Shown: piece by piece, positions 49,632 through 60,737 of the stretch
Layout of the letters: the number at the start of each line of letters is the position of its first letter
Numbering within the stretch: the stretch's first letter is position 1
Assembly: GCA_009784575.1 (NCBI GenBank)
Contig: WRBK01000004.1
Coordinates: 1 to 64,000, forward strand
Length of the DNA stretch: 64,000 nt
From: Defluviitaleaceae bacterium
GTDB lineage: Bacteria > Bacillota > Clostridia > Lachnospirales > WRAX01
Reading direction: 5' to 3'
Notes under the pieces: generated by a model
What the model was told of the DNA's origin: nothing
What the model saw: only the letters and a program-made list of their open reading frames with translations
Database searches by the model: none
Translations under genes and position numbers: made by a program

Positions 49632-50123
49632 ATGAATTTTAAAGAAATTATGGAGCTAACACAATGGGTAGAAAAATCTGCCTTTACGACATATTCGCTT
49701 AGTGTGGGTGCGATTCATCTTAATATGAGCAAGCAAGCGGCGAGCTACCCTATATATCCACCTATTGCCGCGCCTGTGGCAACACCTATAACCATGCCTG
49801 CACCGCAACCACCTATAGATGTACAAATACCAACAGTATCAGCTTCTCAGACTGAAGAAGCTCCGAAAGCTCAGTCATCATCGGCAGGGCATGTTGTGGC
49901 ATCACCAATTGTAGGGACTTTCTATGATAGGTCAAACCCTGAAAGCAAGCCTTTTGTGTCTGTTGGGCAAAGTGTAAAGAAAGGCGATGTGCTGTGTATA
50001 CTTGAGGCAATGAAGATAATGAATGAGATAACAGCGGATGTGGATGGTGTTGTTTCTGAAATTCTTGTGAAAAACGGAGATATGGTAGAAGCTAGGCAGT
50101 CATTATTTAATATAGAGGTATAA
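49632..50123 (+). CDS. accB: acetyl-CoA carboxylase biotin carboxyl carrier protein
   Basis: CILEAMKIMNEI biotinylation motif. Confidence 0.96.
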   Translation: MNFKEIMELTQWVEKSAFTTYSLSVGAIHLNMSKQAASYPIYPPIAAPVATPITMPAPQPPIDVQIPTVSASQTEEAPKAQSSSAGHVVASPIVGTFYDRSNPESKPFVSVGQSVKKGDVLCILEAMKIMNEITADVDGVVSEILVKNGDMVEARQSLFNIEV

Positions 50124-50124
50124 T

Positions 50125-50544
50125 ATGGAAATTAATGAAATTATGCAGATTATCCCGCATAGACCACCATTTTTACTGATAGACCGAGTGGTGGAGATGG
50201 TAGCTGGTAAGCGCGTGGTTGCTATTAAAAATGTGACTATGAATGAGCCGTATTTTGTGGGACATTTTCCGCAAGAGCCTGTTATGCCTGGGGTTCTCAT
50301 TATTGAGTCTATGGCGCAAGCGGGAGCGGTTGCTCTATTATCCATGCCTGAATATGTAGGCAAAATAGCATATTTTGGAGCTATAGATAATGCGAAATTC
50401 CGCCGCAAGGTTGTGCCTGGTGATACATTGCGCTTAGAAGTTGAGTTTGTAAAACTAAAAAAATCTGCGGGAATTGGCAAAGCGGTGGCTTATGTGGGCG
50501 ACACCAAAGCGGCAGAGGCAGAGCTAACATTCCTAATTGGTTGA
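50125..50544 (+). CDS. fabZ: 3-hydroxyacyl-ACP dehydratase
   Basis: IIPHRPPFLLIDRV; FVGHFPQEPVMPGVLIIESMAQ. Confidence 0.97.
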   Translation: MEINEIMQIIPHRPPFLLIDRVVEMVAGKRVVAIKNVTMNEPYFVGHFPQEPVMPGVLIIESMAQAGAVALLSMPEYVGKIAYFGAIDNAKFRRKVVPGDTLRLEVEFVKLKKSAGIGKAVAYVGDTKAAEAELTFLIG

Positions 50545-50568
50545 TACTAAAAGTTTATGAGGTGAGAT

Positions 50569-51894
50569 ATGTTTAGCAAAATATTGATAGCAAACCGCGG
50601 CGAAATAGCCGTGCGCGTGATACGCGCCTGCAAGGAGCTTGGAATAGCTACTGTAGCTGTGTTTTCGGAAGCAGACAGACATGCCCTGCATGTGCAAATG
50701 GCAGACCAAGCTGTATGTGTGGGTGATTCCCCTAGTAAAGACAGCTACCTAAACATGCAAAATGTAATATCTGCGGCGATTTTGACCAAAGCAGAAGCAA
50801 TACATCCTGGCTTTGGCTTTTTATCTGAAAACACTACATTTGCTAGTATGTGTGAGGATTGCAATATAAAATTCATAGGTCCATCTGCGGCGGCGATTGA
50901 TGCTATGGGCAATAAAGCCAATGCGCGTGACGTTATGAAAGCAGCTGGGGTGCCTGTTATCCCTGGTAGTGACGGTACTGTGGATAGCATGGAACAAGCT
51001 TTAGAATTTGCGGAAAAATATGGATACCCTGTGTTGTTGAAGGCATCTGCTGGCGGTGGCGGTAAGGGCATACGCCGCTGTAATAATGCAGAAGAATTGA
51101 AGAAGGGCTATGAAGCTGCAAAAAGTGAAGCTCGCCTAGCTTTTTCGGATGATTCTATATATATGGAAAAAGCCATTATCAATGCGCGGCACATAGAGGT
51201 GCAGGTTATTGGAGATGAACATGGTAATATTATACATCTAGGTGAGCGTGAATGCTCCATGCAAATTCGTAATCAAAAGGTGCTGGAGGAAGCCCCATCG
51301 CCTGTTTTATCGCCAGAGATGCGTAAAAAATTCGGTGATGCGGCTATTTTGGCGGCTAAAGCTTGCGACTACAAAAATGCGGGTACGCTAGAGTTTCTGC
51401 TAGATGCAAATGGTAAAGACTTCTATTTTATGGAGATGAATACCAGAATACAGGTGGAACACCCTATAACAGAGATGATTACAAATTTTGACATTGTGAA
51501 AGAACAGATATCCATAGCGGCGGGCAATAAGTTATCAATAAAACAAGAAGATGTGGAAATAAATGGTCATTCTATAGAATGCCGTATAAACGCGCAAACA
51601 ACAGGACTTATAGACTATATGTTTTTGCCTGCGGGTTGTTTGGGTATTCGCGTTGATAGCGGAATTTATGCGGGCTATACCATGCCGCCATTTTATGACA
51701 GTATGGTTGCAAAAGTTATTAGCCACGGCAAAGACCGCAATGAGGCTATAGCCAAGATGAAGCGTGCGCTAGATGAACTTGTGATAAATGGTATTGAAAC
51801 AAATATCGATGTTCAGCATCAGATACTCGAGAATGAGGATTTTCTTAATGGAGAGTATTATACAACAACTTTGACACAAATGCTGGGATTGTAG
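50569..51894 (+). CDS. accC: acetyl-CoA carboxylase biotin carboxylase
   Basis: KILIANRGEIAVRVIRACKELGI; MEMNTRIQVEHPITEMIT. Confidence 0.97.
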   Translation: MFSKILIANRGEIAVRVIRACKELGIATVAVFSEADRHALHVQMADQAVCVGDSPSKDSYLNMQNVISAAILTKAEAIHPGFGFLSENTTFASMCEDCNIKFIGPSAAAIDAMGNKANARDVMKAAGVPVIPGSDGTVDSMEQALEFAEKYGYPVLLKASAGGGGKGIRRCNNAEELKKGYEAAKSEARLAFSDDSIYMEKAIINARHIEVQVIGDEHGNIIHLGERECSMQIRNQKVLEEAPSPVLSPEMRKKFGDAAILAAKACDYKNAGTLEFLLDANGKDFYFMEMNTRIQVEHPITEMITNFDIVKEQISIAAGNKLSIKQEDVEINGHSIECRINAQTTGLIDYMFLPAGCLGIRVDSGIYAGYTMPPFYDSMVAKVISHGKDRNEAIAKMKRALDELVINGIETNIDVQHQILENEDFLNGEYYTTTLTQMLGL

Positions 51895-51906
51895 GGGGCG
51901 TAGTGC

Positions 51907-53595
51907 ATGAATCTTTTTAACCGCAAAAAATATGTTACTTTGCCGCAAACTAACTTTACCATTGAGCCTAGTGTACCAGACGGCATGTGGGCGCAGTGCA
52001 AAAAATGTGATAAAACCATATACAATCGACAACTGGGCATATATAAGATATGCCCGGCTTGCGGTGCGCATTTTCGCATATCTGCACCTGAGATGCTTTC
52101 TATTGTAACGGATGAGGGCAGCTTTGATGAGCGTGATGCCGATTTAGTGCCTGAAAATCCTATAAACTATCCTGATTATGTATCTAAAATTGCAAAATTG
52201 GGGGAAACTTTGGATGTAAAAGAGGCTGTGGTATCAGGGAGATGTACTATTAATGGCATAGAAACCATGATATGCATTATGGATAATCGCTTTATCATGG
52301 GCTCTATGGGTTCTGTGGTGGGCGAGAAGATTACGCGTGCCTTTGAAGAGGCCATCGAAAACCGCTTACCCGTCATTGTCTTTACGGCATCTGGCGGTGC
52401 GCGTATGCAAGAGGGCATTGTATCTTTGATGCAGATGGGCAAAGTTAGTGCCGCTGTGAAACGTCACAGCGATGCAGGGTTGCTATATATTAGCGTGCTA
52501 ACAGACCCGACAACGGGTGGCGTAACGGCTAGCTATGCCATGCAGGCTGACATTATATTAGCTGAACCTAGCGCACTGGTAGGCTTTGCGGGGCGGCGCG
52601 TTATAGAGCAGACTATGAAACAAACCTTGCCTGATGATTTTCAGAGTGCAGAGTTTGTGCTAGAGCATGGTTTCATTGACAAAATTGTTCCTCGTAACCA
52701 GATGCGTGACACTTTAGCGAGCATTTTGTGCCTACATGCTACCAAACATACCGCATCTGCCACAATCACAATACCGAAAGTTGAACATTATTGTGGTAGC
52801 GAAACAATAGAGCCATCCGAAGCTGTCGAAATTTCCCGAAAAATATCGCGCCCAACGTCCAAGGATATTATTGGCATTATTTTAACTGATTTTATTGAGT
52901 TTCATGGCGACCGTAACTTTCGCGACGACACGGCGGTTGTAGGTGGTGTGGGATATCTTAATGGTATGCCTGTCACGGTAGTTGGCACACAAAAAGGGCG
53001 CAATCTTGAAGAAAATGTGGCAAATAATTTTGGTCAACCTCATCCTGAGGGTTATCGTAAAGCTTTGCGCCTTATGAAGCAAGCCGAAAAATTTGGCCGC
53101 CCTGTAATTTCTCTTGTAAACACATCTGGCGCGTATTGCGCTACTGGTGCGGAAGAACGCGGGCAGGGTGAAGCAATAGCGCAAAATCTTTTGCAAATGT
53201 CGGGGTTGCAAGTTCCGATAATAACTGTTATAGTAGGAGAGGGCGGTAGCGGTGGTGCATTAGCACTTGCTGTGGCAGACCAAGTGTATATGTTTGAATA
53301 CTCCATGTATTCGATATTGTCGCCAGAGGGCTTTGCGAGTATATTATGGAAAGATGCAAAACGCGCAAAAGAAGCCGCCGCTGTAATGAAGTTACGCCCT
53401 ATAGACCTGCTTGGTCTACAGATTATTGAAGGAATAATACCAGAAGTGGCAGGTGGTTTTGATAATGACGTATCCTTTTCGCTTGATTATTTAAAGAGAC
53501 TACTGATACATGAATTTTCTGCGCTGCTACAACTGACGACTCAGGAGATGTTAGACAAAAGATATGAAAGATTTAGAAAATTTGGGGCATACTGA
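51907..53595 (+). CDS. accDA: fused acetyl-CoA carboxylase carboxyltransferase beta-alpha
   Basis: AccD zinc ribbon ([28 protein letters not shown]) followed in frame by AccA domain ([38 protein letters not shown]). Confidence 0.93.
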   Translation: MNLFNRKKYVTLPQTNFTIEPSVPDGMWAQCKKCDKTIYNRQLGIYKICPACGAHFRISAPEMLSIVTDEGSFDERDADLVPENPINYPDYVSKIAKLGETLDVKEAVVSGRCTINGIETMICIMDNRFIMGSMGSVVGEKITRAFEEAIENRLPVIVFTASGGARMQEGIVSLMQMGKVSAAVKRHSDAGLLYISVLTDPTTGGVTASYAMQADIILAEPSALVGFAGRRVIEQTMKQTLPDDFQSAEFVLEHGFIDKIVPRNQMRDTLASILCLHATKHTASATITIPKVEHYCGSETIEPSEAVEISRKISRPTSKDIIGIILTDFIEFHGDRNFRDDTAVVGGVGYLNGMPVTVVGTQKGRNLEENVANNFGQPHPEGYRKALRLMKQAEKFGRPVISLVNTSGAYCATGAEERGQGEAIAQNLLQMSGLQVPIITVIVGEGGSGGALALAVADQVYMFEYSMYSILSPEGFASILWKDAKRAKEAAAVMKLRPIDLLGLQIIEGIIPEVAGGFDNDVSFSLDYLKRLLIHEFSALLQLTTQEMLDKRYERFRKFGAY

Positions 53596-55696
53596 TGTCC
53601 AAGCTAAAAAGGCTAAACTTGTGGAATTTATAAATTCCAAAGAGTATAGCCCGATGACACCCGATGATATGATATTTTTGCTAGATGTGCCGCCTAGGGA
53701 TGTCGATTTGTTTCGTCGGCTTTTAGACGAAATTGTTGACGAAGGCGGCGCGTTTTTTTCACGCAAAAACCGCGTGCTTTCATTAGAACAGGCTGATTTG
53801 GTGACTGGGATTTATGAGCGTCACCCAAGAGGCTTTGGTTTTGTAATTTTGGGAGATGGCGAAGATATTTTTATTAGTGGTTCTTTTTCGGGCGCGGCTA
53901 TACATGGCGATAGGGTGCTTTGTCGCGTAACAGAGCGCAGGAGAACAAGGTCTGAAGGTGTGATTGAACGTGTATTGCAAAGGAAACGGCGGACTGTGGT
54001 TGGCACATATCGCGATGGCTTTGTAATGCCTACAGACAAGCGGTTGCCGAAGGTTTCTGTAGTGCGAAGGGACAGGCATAAAATTAAAAGCGGGCAAACA
54101 GTTATGCTCAATTTAACAAAAGGTTTGAAAGAAACGGAACATAGCGGCTCGATAGCTGAAGTTCTGGGGAATATGCATGATATAGGCATGGATGTGCTGA
54201 CAATTGTGCTTGGGCATGAGATTCCGCATGAATTCCCTAAAAATGTGCTAAAAGCGGCAGATGAAACGCCAGAGGTTGTGACGGATGCTGATATGAAAGG
54301 TCGTCGTGATTTTCGTGACCTGCTAACTGTAACCATTGATGGCTCTGACACAAAAGATATTGATGACGCTGTGTCCATTGAAATGTTGGACAATGGTATT
54401 TTTCGTCTTTATGTTCATATTGCGGATGTAAACCATTATGTACCTGTGGGGTCTGCCATGTGGAAAGAAGCTCTGCGGCGCGGCACGAGCGTATATCTTG
54501 CTGACCGCGTGATACCTATGTTGCCCAAGCGGCTTTCAAATGGCATATGCTCGCTTAATCCGCGCGTGGACAGGCTTGCGCTTACATGCATGATGGATTT
54601 TGATGCCAAGGGTGATGTAGTTAATCACGAAATATGCGAGTCCGTGATACATTCCAATGATGCTGTGACATACGAGAACCTAGCGGATATGTTGGAAAAT
54701 CCTAAATCATCACATATTGTACAATATGCTGAATACATGCCCATGTTCCAAAACATGGAGAAACTAGCAAAGATATTGAAAGAAAGACGGCTAAAACAAG
54801 GTGCTATGGAATTTGACTTTCCAGAGGCAAAGATTGTGGTAGATGCGCACGGTCGCGCCATTGATGTTGTAAAGAGGGATAGAAGCACGGCTACATCAAT
54901 CATAGAAGAGTTTATGGTAGCGGCAAATGAGGTGGTGTCCACAGAATATCATTGGCTTGATATGCCATTTATTTATAGAACACATGAAGAGCCGGACCGC
55001 GAGAAAATAGAGGCTTTGATGAGTTTTATAAGTAATTTTGGCTATAGCTTACGCGGCACTGTAGCACGCACAAAATCTCTGCAAAATCTGCTAGAGCGCA
55101 TAGAGGGAAAGCCAGAGGCTATGCTGATATCCAAACAAGTGCTACGCAGCATGAAGCAAGCGAGGTATGCTTCCGTAGCTCTAGGGCATTTTGGGCTTGC
55201 AAAGCAGTTTTACAGCCATTTTACCTCTCCTATACGCCGCTTTCCAGACCTTGCTATACACGCCATCATAAAGGCGAATATTGCAGGCAGAATTAATGCT
55301 AAAAGTATCAAAGAATTTACGAATAAGCTGCCTGATATCTGCATAAAATGCTCCGAAAATGAACGCAGAGCAGATGCCGCACAGCGTGACGTGGAAGACC
55401 TAAAGAAAGTGGAATATATGGCGGATAAGGTTGGGCAAAGTTTTAAAGGTATAATTTCACATGTGACAGGGCGTGGCTTTTTTGTGGAGCTACCTAACAC
55501 TGTGGAGGGCTTTGTGGATGCCTCAACGCTTATGGATGATTTCTATGTCTTTTTTGAAGGGCAAAGTGCCATGGTCGGTGAGCGCACAGGTAAAACATTT
55601 AGGATAGGCGATGCTGTAAAGATAATTGTTACAAAAGCTGATATGGATATGCGTAGGCTAGATTTTGAAATACATGACAAAAAGCGCAAAGGTTAA
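53564..55696 (+). CDS. rnr: ribonuclease R
   Basis: [41 protein letters not shown]1 domain. Confidence 0.96.
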   Translation: MKDLENLGHTDVQAKKAKLVEFINSKEYSPMTPDDMIFLLDVPPRDVDLFRRLLDEIVDEGGAFFSRKNRVLSLEQADLVTGIYERHPRGFGFVILGDGEDIFISGSFSGAAIHGDRVLCRVTERRRTRSEGVIERVLQRKRRTVVGTYRDGFVMPTDKRLPKVSVVRRDRHKIKSGQTVMLNLTKGLKETEHSGSIAEVLGNMHDIGMDVLTIVLGHEIPHEFPKNVLKAADETPEVVTDADMKGRRDFRDLLTVTIDGSDTKDIDDAVSIEMLDNGIFRLYVHIADVNHYVPVGSAMWKEALRRGTSVYLADRVIPMLPKRLSNGICSLNPRVDRLALTCMMDFDAKGDVVNHEICESVIHSNDAVTYENLADMLENPKSSHIVQYAEYMPMFQNMEKLAKILKERRLKQGAMEFDFPEAKIVVDAHGRAIDVVKRDRSTATSIIEEFMVAANEVVSTEYHWLDMPFIYRTHEEPDREKIEALMSFISNFGYSLRGTVARTKSLQNLLERIEGKPEAMLISKQVLRSMKQARYASVALGHFGLAKQFYSHFTSPIRRFPDLAIHAIIKANIAGRINAKSIKEFTNKLPDICIKCSENERRADAAQRDVEDLKKVEYMADKVGQSFKGIISHVTGRGFFVELPNTVEGFVDASTLMDDFYVFFEGQSAMVGERTGKTFRIGDAVKIIVTKADMDMRRLDFEIHDKKRKG

Positions 55697-55697
55697 A

Positions 55698-56504
55698 TTA
55701 TCTTAACATTGCCTTCGTGATTGGATTTGTGATAAATTCAGGCAGTAACATTGTAGACATCACAAGCAATTTATTATATGTCCCTGCAACAACACGGGAC
55801 TTGCCGCGCATCATAGCTCTATAGCCGATGCTTGCTACGGATTCAGGCTTCATCACGAACGCCCTAAAAAGCAAGGTGTGTTCCATTTTTGCCTTATGAG
55901 CAAAAGCAGTGTTTGTTGCGCCTGGGCATAGAGCCGTTACTGTTACGCCAGTCTTCTTTAGCTCCTCAGATATGCCCTTTGAAACATATAGCACATATGC
56001 TTTTGTTGCGCCATATACAGAGCTATTGGGGCAGGGCATAAAGGATGCTGTGGAACCAAGGTTAAGCACGCGCCCATACCCGTTCTTTACCATGTTAGGG
56101 ATGAAAAATTTCATCATTTCTGTAGTATGAATAACATGGACTTTTATCATGTCAATTTCATTTGATAAGCTGGTTTCTAAAAATGTGCCTCTTTCGTTAA
56201 ACCCTGCGTTATTAATCAAATACTGAATATTTATGCCGATTTCTTTGGTTTTCTTATAAATCATATGAGCGGCATTTTCTTGCTTTAAATCTGCAACAAT
56301 TGCGTGGATTTCTATGGCATATTTGGTCGAAAGAAAATCTGCTTGTTTGCTTAATTTCTGCAAATCCCGTGAAACGAGTATAAGATTGATTCCTTCCTGT
56401 GCAAATTTTTCTGATAATGCCCTACCTATGCCACTTGTTGTATCTGTTATTAATGCATATTTATTAGTCATAATGACCTCCATAAAACTCGATTTTCTTT
56501 TCAA
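55698..56504 (-). CDS. short-chain dehydrogenase/reductase
   Basis: ALITDTTSGIGRALSEKFAQEG; YGATKAYVLYVSKGISEEL. Confidence 0.9.
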   Translation of the reverse strand: MKRKSSFMEVIMTNKYALITDTTSGIGRALSEKFAQEGINLILVSRDLQKLSKQADFLSTKYAIEIHAIVADLKQENAAHMIYKKTKEIGINIQYLINNAGFNERGTFLETSLSNEIDMIKVHVIHTTEMMKFFIPNMVKNGYGRVLNLGSTASFMPCPNSSVYGATKAYVLYVSKGISEELKKTGVTVTALCPGATNTAFAHKAKMEHTLLFRAFVMKPESVASIGYRAMMRGKSRVVAGTYNKLLVMSTMLLPEFITNPITKAMLR

Positions 56505-56824
56505 TTAGCTCTTGTCGATTTTGGAATATTCTAATTCTCCTCGTCAAAAATTTGCTATGTTCTCTTAGTATGTCACGTTTTTGCGGAATGGATTCTCCAC
56601 CATCTCTCACTAACAAAGAAACATACTGCTTAATTTTAGCAATCGGCATATCTGTATCGCGCATACATCGTATCAAGAAAATCCATTTCACATCGGATTC
56701 CAAATACACTTGATGACCAGATTTATTTCTTGCTATGGGAGGCAAAAGCCCCTCTTTTCGTAGTAACACAGTTCATCTTTAGTAAAGCCAAGTTTGGCGG
56801 TCACCTCACTAGTGTCGTAGCTCA
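56464..56824 (-). pseudogene. MerR-family regulator with frameshift at A4 run
   Basis: MSYDTSEVTAKLGFTKDELCYYEK | KEGLLPPIARNKSGHQVYLESDVKWIFLIRCMRDTDMPIAKIKQYV; one extra A (plus-strand T at 56755-56758) restores frame. Confidence 0.75.
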
Positions 56825-56905
56825 TATAAATCACCTCTTTAAAATAATTTTACCTCATGGAGCGCGCACCATGTCAAGTAAAAAATAAATTTCTGTGATT
56901 TTGAT

Positions 56906-56934
56906 TTGCAAACACTCAAAATATGTGCTATAAT
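56906..56934 (+). promoter_or_regulatory. sigma-A promoter of ppdK
   Basis: TTGCAA-N17-TATAAT. Confidence 0.75.
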
Positions 56935-56976
56935 GTTGGGGTTGATAGAATTTATACAATTTTTGGGAGGTAAGAG

Positions 56977-59625
56977 ATGGCTGAGAAGTATGTATACATG
57001 TTTAAAGAAGGTAATGGCAAAATGCGCAATCTTCTGGGGGGCAAAGGTGCTAACTTAGCGGAGATGACTGCACTTGGGCTGCCTATTCCACAAGGTTTTG
57101 TAGTAACTACAGAGGCTTGCACGCTGTACAACACATCGGGCAAGGTGATGAGCGATGAGGTAAAAAACCAAATCGATGCGGCCATCGTCCAACTAGAGCA
57201 AATTGAAAATAAAAAATTTGGCGACGACCAAAACCCACTTTTGGTTTCTGTGCGCTCTGGCTCTCGTGCATCTATGCCAGGTATGATGGATACAGTTTTG
57301 AACCTTGGGCTTAATGATGTATCTGCAGAGGCAATGGCTAAAAGTACCGACAATCCACGCTTTGCATATGACAATTACCGTCGTTTTATCATGATGTTTT
57401 CTGATGTTGTTATTGGCGTAAGTAAGCATAAATTTGAGAAAGTTTTTGATGAATATAAAGAAAAAGTTGGCGCGAAAGAAGATTTGGATCTTAATGGCGA
57501 GCAAATGAAAGAAGTTGCGGAAATCTTCAAGCAAGTTTATCGTGATGACCAAGGCAAGGATTTTCCTTCTGATGCCAAGGAACAGCTTTATGAGGCTGTT
57601 TGTGCTGTTTTCCGCTCTTGGGATAATGAACGTGCATTTATCTATCGCCGCATACACGATATTCCATATGATTGGGGTACAGCTGTAAATGTACAAGCTA
57701 TGGTATTTGGTAATACGGGCGACGACAGCGGCACAGGCGTTGTGTTTAGTCGTAATGCTGCCACAGGCGAAAAAGAGATTTATGGCGAATATATGATGAA
57801 CGCGCAAGGCGAGGACGTTGTTGCTGGCGTACGTACACCAAAGCCATTTGCGGAGCTTAAAGAAGAAAATCCTGCCATCTATGATGAATTTGTAAAATGG
57901 TGTGATGTTCTTGAAAAGCACTACAAAGATGTACAGGATATGGAAATTACTATCGAGAAGGGCAAGCTATACTTCTTGCAAACAAGAAATGCTAAAACTA
58001 CGGCGGCGGCGGCTCTTCGCATTGCCATAGACCTTGTTAAAGAGGGTCTGATAACAGAAGAAGATGCACTAATGAAAGTCGATGCTAAACAGCTAGACCA
58101 ACTATTGCATCCTGTATTTGACGAAGCGGCTCTTAAAAAAGCTACTGGTATAGGCAAAGCTCTCGGTGCATCTCCTGGTGCTGCTTGCGGTAAAGTTTAT
58201 TTCACATCTGAAGATGCTGAAATGGCGGCTGAAAGAGGTGAAAAGGTTATTCTTGTGCGTAATGAGACCTCTCCAGAAGATATCCGTGGTATGCAGGTTT
58301 CTGAAGGTATCTTGACAGTTAAAGGCGGCATGACATCTCACGCGGCACTTGTTGCGCGCCAAATGGGTACATGCTGTATCTCTGGTTGCGAAGCTATCAA
58401 GCTAAACGAAGCTGGTAAGTGCTTTACGCTTGGCGGCAACACATATAATGAAGGCGATGTTATTTCTCTTGATGGTACAAGTGGTATCGTTTATGGCGAA
58501 GGCATTGCTACTGTAGAAAGCGAAATATCTGGTGACTTTGCTACATTTATGGCATGGGCAGACAAAGCGAGAAAACTGCGCGTACGCACAAATGCTGATA
58601 CGCCAGATGATGCGAAAAGAGCTATAGAGTTCGGCGCAGAAGGCATTGGTCTTGTTCGTTCTGAGCATATGTTCTTTGACAAAGAACGCCTGCCAAAAAT
58701 CCAAGTGATGATTCTGGCAGAAACCACAGAAGAACGCCGCAAGGCTTGTGACGACCTATTAGGCTTCCAAAAAGCTGACTATGCTGGCATCTTTGAGGCT
58801 ATGGGCGGCTTGCCTGTTACTATCCGTCTTCTTGACCCGCCATTGCATGAGTTTGTACCAAAAACAGACCAAGAGTTTGATACTTTAGCAAAGCTAACAG
58901 GCAAATCTGTAGCGGAGCTAAAAGAAAAGAGTCATGCCCTGCATGAAATTAATCCAATGATGGGTCATCGCGGTTTACGCCTTGCTGTTAGCTATCCTGA
59001 GCTTGCAGAAATGCAAACAACTGCTATCATTGAAGCGGCTATAGAAGTAAACAAAAAAGGCATCAAAATTGTACCAGAAATGATGATTCCGCTTACTACT
59101 GACAAAAAAGAATTTGATTTTGTTAAGAGCGTTGTCGAAAAAACAGCCAAAGAAATTCTTGCAAAGTCTGACATAAAAGTGGAATACATGATAGGTACAA
59201 TGATTGAGATTCCTCGCGCTTGCTTGATTTCTGATGAGCTTGCTAAAGAAGCCGAGTTCTTCTCATTTGGTACAAATGACCTTACACAAATGACATATGG
59301 CATTTCTCGCGATGATGCGGGTAAAATTATGGCAGACTACTTAGAACGCAATATCTTTGAAGTAGACCCAACGGCACGTCTTGACCAAATTGGTGTGGGC
59401 GAGCTTATGAAGATATCTGTTGAGCGAGGTCGCAAGACCCGCCCGAATATCAAGCTTGGTATTTGCGGTGAGCATGGTGGCGACCCGAGTTCTATCAACT
59501 TCTGCCATCTATTAGGACTTGACTATGTATCTTGCTCGCCATATCGCGTACCTATCGCGCGCTTGGCGGCGGCGCAGTCTGCTATAGCTGATAAGCGCGG
59601 CGAAGCTTTGGTAAGTATCGGATAA
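56977..59625 (+). CDS. ppdK: pyruvate, phosphate dikinase
   Basis: KYVYMFKEGNGKMRNLLGGKGANLAEMTALGLPIPQGFV; GGMTSHAALVARQMGTCCISG. Confidence 0.97.
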   Translation: MAEKYVYMFKEGNGKMRNLLGGKGANLAEMTALGLPIPQGFVVTTEACTLYNTSGKVMSDEVKNQIDAAIVQLEQIENKKFGDDQNPLLVSVRSGSRASMPGMMDTVLNLGLNDVSAEAMAKSTDNPRFAYDNYRRFIMMFSDVVIGVSKHKFEKVFDEYKEKVGAKEDLDLNGEQMKEVAEIFKQVYRDDQGKDFPSDAKEQLYEAVCAVFRSWDNERAFIYRRIHDIPYDWGTAVNVQAMVFGNTGDDSGTGVVFSRNAATGEKEIYGEYMMNAQGEDVVAGVRTPKPFAELKEENPAIYDEFVKWCDVLEKHYKDVQDMEITIEKGKLYFLQTRNAKTTAAAALRIAIDLVKEGLITEEDALMKVDAKQLDQLLHPVFDEAALKKATGIGKALGASPGAACGKVYFTSEDAEMAAERGEKVILVRNETSPEDIRGMQVSEGILTVKGGMTSHAALVARQMGTCCISGCEAIKLNEAGKCFTLGGNTYNEGDVISLDGTSGIVYGEGIATVESEISGDFATFMAWADKARKLRVRTNADTPDDAKRAIEFGAEGIGLVRSEHMFFDKERLPKIQVMILAETTEERRKACDDLLGFQKADYAGIFEAMGGLPVTIRLLDPPLHEFVPKTDQEFDTLAKLTGKSVAELKEKSHALHEINPMMGHRGLRLAVSYPELAEMQTTAIIEAAIEVNKKGIKIVPEMMIPLTTDKKEFDFVKSVVEKTAKEILAKSDIKVEYMIGTMIEIPRACLISDELAKEAEFFSFGTNDLTQMTYGISRDDAGKIMADYLERNIFEVDPTARLDQIGVGELMKISVERGRKTRPNIKLGICGEHGGDPSSINFCHLLGLDYVSCSPYRVPIARLAAAQSAIADKRGEALVSIG

Positions 59626-59645
59626 TTATTATAAATAATAAAATA

Positions 59646-59700
59646 TTTATCGAAAAACGATAAAAAATACTTGACAAACATAAAATCTCTATGATATGAT
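59646..59700 (+). promoter_or_regulatory. promoter with upstream palindromic operator
   Basis: TTTATCG-aaaaa-CGATAAA at 59646-59664; TTGACA-N18-TATGAT. Confidence 0.7.
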
Positions 59701-59730
59701 AAGTTAAAGTCATGCCATGGGGGTTTTGTT

Positions 59731-60261
59731 ATGGAGAAAAAACGCGAAAGAATTATGAAAATATGCGGCGTTGTATATTGGGTTATGACGGTAGCTGTGG
59801 TGTTGTTCGTACTCTTTGGTTTGTCATTTTTGGCACGAGAAATTTGGCCACTTGTTGGTTCACATGAAATTTGGGTACAAATAGCTGGTATTGAGGTTGC
59901 TTTTTTATATTTTGACCTACTACCGATTGCTATACCGTTTATAGATATTGGGCTGACTGGCCCGCAGGCTGGTCCTATAGGCAATATCTTTTTCGTTATT
60001 TCTGTTAATCTATTTGGCATTGGCGTTTTGACAGGTCTTTTACTGTATATTCGCCATATATTCAAAGATTTGAGCCGTGGCGGGTCGCCTTTCAGCAAAC
60101 GTATTGTAAACGGCGCGTATTTTCTAATGACTATATTGCTGTGGTCGGCAATTCTTGATAGGGATTTGATTGGTCTTTTCATTGCGGCATTGGTAGGTCT
60201 TTTCTGTCTTATTCTTGACTATGGACGCATTTTGCAAGAGGATGCCGATACCACGCTGTAA
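59731..60261 (+). CDS. DUF2975-like membrane protein
   Basis: four TM segments; paired with XRE regulator. Confidence 0.75.
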   Translation: MEKKRERIMKICGVVYWVMTVAVVLFVLFGLSFLAREIWPLVGSHEIWVQIAGIEVAFLYFDLLPIAIPFIDIGLTGPQAGPIGNIFFVISVNLFGIGVLTGLLLYIRHIFKDLSRGGSPFSKRIVNGAYFLMTILLWSAILDRDLIGLFIAALVGLFCLILDYGRILQEDADTTL

Positions 60262-60274
60262 AGGGGCTGATGAT

Positions 60275-60490
60275 ATGATTATCCTTCGTCTTGATAGAAT
60301 GATGGCAGATAGAAAAATGCCGCTGGGTGAGCTTGCAAAGCGCGTAGGCATATCAAATGCCAATCTTTCTAATATCAAAACAGGTAAAATCAGTGCGATT
60401 CGCTTTTCTACACTTGATGCTATTTGTGAAGTGCTGGATTGTCAGCCTGGAGATATTTTAGAATATAAGCCAAAGGAGGAATTGCAGTGA
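60275..60490 (+). CDS. XRE-family regulator (YozG-like)
   Basis: IILRLDRMMADRKMPLGELAKRVGISNANLSNIKTGKISAIRFSTLDAICEVLDCQPGDILEY. Confidence 0.9.
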   Translation: MIILRLDRMMADRKMPLGELAKRVGISNANLSNIKTGKISAIRFSTLDAICEVLDCQPGDILEYKPKEELQ

Positions 60491-60699
60491 AAAAGAATTT
60501 TGTGAAAACTTGGTGGACACTTATAGTGCTGTTTGCTTTTATGCTCGCTGGACCGATTGGGACGTTAGTTTACCGAACATGGTTTTTTGGCTATGTACCG
60601 AGGGAAATTGCTATATTTATGGCTCTTGTTCTAGCTCTTCAAATATGGTGTGTTATCAGATTTATAAAGAGCAAAGCCAAAAAAAGTTCTTGCTTGTGA
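60487..60699 (+). CDS. small membrane protein
   Basis: two hydrophobic segments; overlaps XRE gene stop. Confidence 0.65.
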   Translation: MKKNFVKTWWTLIVLFAFMLAGPIGTLVYRTWFFGYVPREIAIFMALVLALQIWCVIRFIKSKAKKSSCL

Positions 60700-60737
60700 C
60701 GTTGGGTAATGAGTTATAATATCTGTAAGGGAGGGTC

